Shown in pieces: positions 62,101-64,000 of a stretch of DNA of 64,000 nucleotides (position 1 is the first letter of the stretch; the number at the start of each line of letters is the position of its first letter). The translations under genes and the position numbers were made by a program. This stretch comes from Vitrella brassicaformis (lineage: Eukaryota > Sar > Vitrellaceae): contig CDMY01000399.1 of the NCBI GenBank assembly GCA_001179505.1, positions 2,111 through 66,110 on the forward strand. Reading direction: 5' to 3'. Below the pieces are notes generated by a model. That model was not told the DNA's origin. It made no database searches and worked only from the letters and a program-made list of their open reading frames with translations.

Positions 62101-62206
62101 GCCGGACCCCAACGCGCCGCTGGTGGTGCCCGCCGAGGCCATCGCGCCGAACAGGGGCCTCCCGGACAAACTGCCACCGGGCACAATGATCAAGCTCAAC
62201 ACATAG
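54768..62206 (+). CDS. Clustered mitochondria protein (CLU/CLUH/FRIENDLY)
   Basis: Cytosolic RNA-binding protein that in yeast, animals and plants governs mitochondrial distribution and binds mRNAs for mitochondrial proteins. It starts at ATG 54768 (MLGAADVEEEHVPVW). Domains in order: a ubiquitin-like CLU N domain (PAATVGELRAEVNDLTPACF, then IKLVDDRYTDAGVRRHVRRL across a splice), GSKIP-like region (GFNPPPSSRRLRGEIWYYEA), the CLU core (RDWNEELQRIREMP, then YTPAVCVVDYGGVRFLAES and GTDGRQYLTGLQKATPRDLN), the CLU central domain (LKQLFHRYGVNMRYLGHVL) and C-terminal TPRs (SGLGHVHMHAQHFDQAAHHF, then YHECLLQVFQQFENYKQALY). Low-complexity inserts (poly-Gln, Glu-Arg-Asp, Gly) interrupt the core. A 2-kb exon spans about 58740-60735. 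It ends IKLNT. Well over 1,300 residues. Confidence 0.92.
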
Positions 62207-63128
62207 CTGATGGATGGATGGATGGAGCAGCCAGTGCATTGTGGTGATCGAGGCGTGTGCATGATGGTGTGCCGTGAGTGCATCAGGTGATTTTTTCGCT
62301 CTGTGTGTCTATGTGTAAGGAATCGGCCGCTCTGTGTGCGTTGGTGCGTGCGTGTCGGCCGACTGTTGACAATGGGCCCGGCCCCATCAGACAGTCTGAT
62401 GGCTCATACTCCCTCGTTTTGGCTGCCAAGCTTTGAATCCTTCGGTCGCTTTGTGTGCGTGTCTGTTTGTGTGTGTTGTGTGCCATTGACGCGTGTGTGC
62501 GTGATAAGACCTACCTATCTCAGAAGGCTCTAGGCAGGCTCCTCTTTCTCCCCCACAGACACGTATACGCATTTCTTGGGTGCGTCGGCCGGCCGGTCGG
62601 TGTCCATGGCCGTCAGTGTCTCTGTCTGGGCTGCGTGTATCTGTATGTGTATGTGTGTGTGTGAGACCCATTTGACATACAACCAAAATGACTGACAATT
62701 CACCTTCATTAATTGCCCACCATATTCACCGCTCACACCGACAGTGACAGCTTGTTGCGATGTGGGGATTAGTGCACTCTGTGCAGGAGACACGAAGGTC
62801 AGTGTGTCTGTCTCAATCAACAGTCTGTTATGTCAACAGAAGAGCCATCCATCGAAATATAAAATGTAGGCAGCCATGCCGTTGACGGCATCCTCCATCC
62901 GCCATCCATCGGCCATGGCAGCCAGGCAGGAGTATCCAGAAGTGGGCGACACAAAGTGGGGGAGGTGGTGGGTGTGGTGTCTGCTTCCGCCTGTATGCCT
63001 TCCTGTCTGTCTGCAGGACACACAGAGGGTGGGCTAGCTGAGCTGCTGGCATCAATCCAATCCCCACACACACGGCACACAGACGTCGCTGCTGTCGCTG
63101 CTGCCCCCGTGCGCCGCGTGGTTGGTCA
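62207..63128. other. Convergent spacer
   Basis: 922 bp between CLU and the last gene. TG-rich with GGAT units; no coding signal. Confidence 0.45.
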
Positions 63129-63660
63129 TCATGGGAAGCTCACTGGCGCCAGCAGCAGGAAGCCCGACACCAGCAGCAGCTGCCCCAGCGGCCATGAAGA
63201 CATGGCCTCCTCCCTCAGGCTCGTAATGGCGTGCAGCTCAGTGCGGCCCAGACGGTCGATGAGCTGTAGACGAGGGGACGGCCGGGTAAGTGAGGGTGAG
63301 GGCGAGAAGGGGACATTGGCTTTTGGGCGGGGAGGGATCTGTCGTGAGTAGAGAGGGGCGAGAAGGTCGGTCTCGAGACGCACGGCGCGGTAGGACGGCA
63401 GCAGACAGAGCGGTCCAGCAGGAAGGAGAGGGACAAGTAGGCCTCGGCCTGGGTGCGCAGCAAAATGGTCGACTTGAAGAGGTCATGGTCCTCATCCAAA
63501 CCTATGCAAGAGCCACACACCGAAGGGAAAGGTGCTTGTGATGTGTGAGCTGAGGTCTCTTCTCTCTCCCTGTGTGTGTGGTTGCTTTGCTTACCGACTG
63601 GTATCATTTCATCGTCGACCTCTCCGTTGACCTGGTTCTCCCCTCCCGCCTCTTCCTCAG
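63129..63660 (-). CDS. Partial gene for a C-terminally anchored membrane protein
   Basis: Last three exons of a minus-strand gene (63660-63595, 63501-63407, 63263-63129) joined in phase: an acidic stretch (AEEEAGGENQVNGEVDDE), a helical segment (DLFKSTILLRTQAEAYLSLS, then FLLDRS and LIDRLGRTELHAITSLREEA) and a final hydrophobic helix (LGQLLLVSGFLLLAPVSF) ending at the stop. The layout is that of a tail-anchored protein, perhaps a SNARE-like or ER/Golgi factor, but no family is recognised. The first exon was not found; a candidate ATG near 63782 does not connect in phase. Confidence 0.5.
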
Positions 63661-64000
63661 CTGGACACACACGCGGCCCTGGCACTAAAACTTATCTGTC
63701 CTCCCACCCCACCCTCAGACTCACACAACCCCGCTTGTTGCCGGGGAGAAGGCCTTATGGCCGCCCAACACCAAAACCATCCATCCATCCGCACGGTCAC
63801 ACGCGCGCACACACCCACTACACAGATGGCCTCTATCTCTTCCTCAATGGCCATCAAAGGAAAGGCATCCACTACACGACAGACATAAATCACAGCACTC
63901 CAGACAAAGGGCATCACACGACAAATCGGTCAGTCAGCCAAACGTGCATTGCAGCACACCCGCTTCACGACAACAGACACTAAAAACGCAGACAGACTGT
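63661..64000. other. Right-edge region
   Basis: Probably contains the upstream exon(s) and promoter of the partial membrane-protein gene. CA-rich; nothing definite. Confidence 0.35.

Overview
This is a eukaryotic nuclear window. Every substantial gene but one is cut by many short introns (about 50-150 nt, GT-AG with a few GC-AG). Base composition is GC-rich, and the spacers hold tetranucleotide microsatellites (CAGA, GGAT, GGGA) and CA/GT tracts. Two signals point to an alveolate with a red-type plastid, most likely a chromerid such as Vitrella: a five-repeat CPW-WPC protein (a family known from Apicomplexa and relatives), and a hydrolase whose leader looks like a bipartite plastid presequence. 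The species call is inference. I found no organelle, bacterial or viral segment, no tRNA or rRNA, and no CRISPR array.

Layout, left to right: HAD hydrolase (-), a 55-residue membrane protein (+), MFS transporter (-), DNAJB6-like J protein (+), orphan-family copy 1 (-), PCID2/Thp1 (+), YEATS4/Yaf9 (+), CPW-WPC protein (-), coiled-coil protein (+), CHAT-STAND ATPase protein (-), SLC26 anion transporter (+), Cks1 (-), orphan-family copy 2 with a nonsense codon (-), cyclin (-), armadillo/importin-alpha-like protein (+), F-box-like family member 3 (-), Hint-domain protein (-), a giant sushi-repeat secreted protein (-), YKT6 SNARE (-), CLU/CLUH (+), and a partial tail-anchored protein (-).

Most genes sit in divergent pairs sharing spacers of 75 to about 460 bp. 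Housekeeping roles dominate: chaperone, mRNA export, chromatin reading, nuclear import, vesicle fusion, mitochondrial distribution. Two CDK partners (Cks1 and a cyclin) lie within 4.5 kb on one strand.

The least ordinary loci are the CHAT-STAND fusion, which has an NLR-like layout, and the tandem pair of a sushi/C2-like secreted protein followed by a Hint protein. The diverging orphan F-box-like family is also unusual: one copy has an in-frame stop and another has lost a consensus splice donor. Exon boundaries were placed by hand from GT/AG sites, phase and family similarity. Where I give a summed coding length, the exon phases close.
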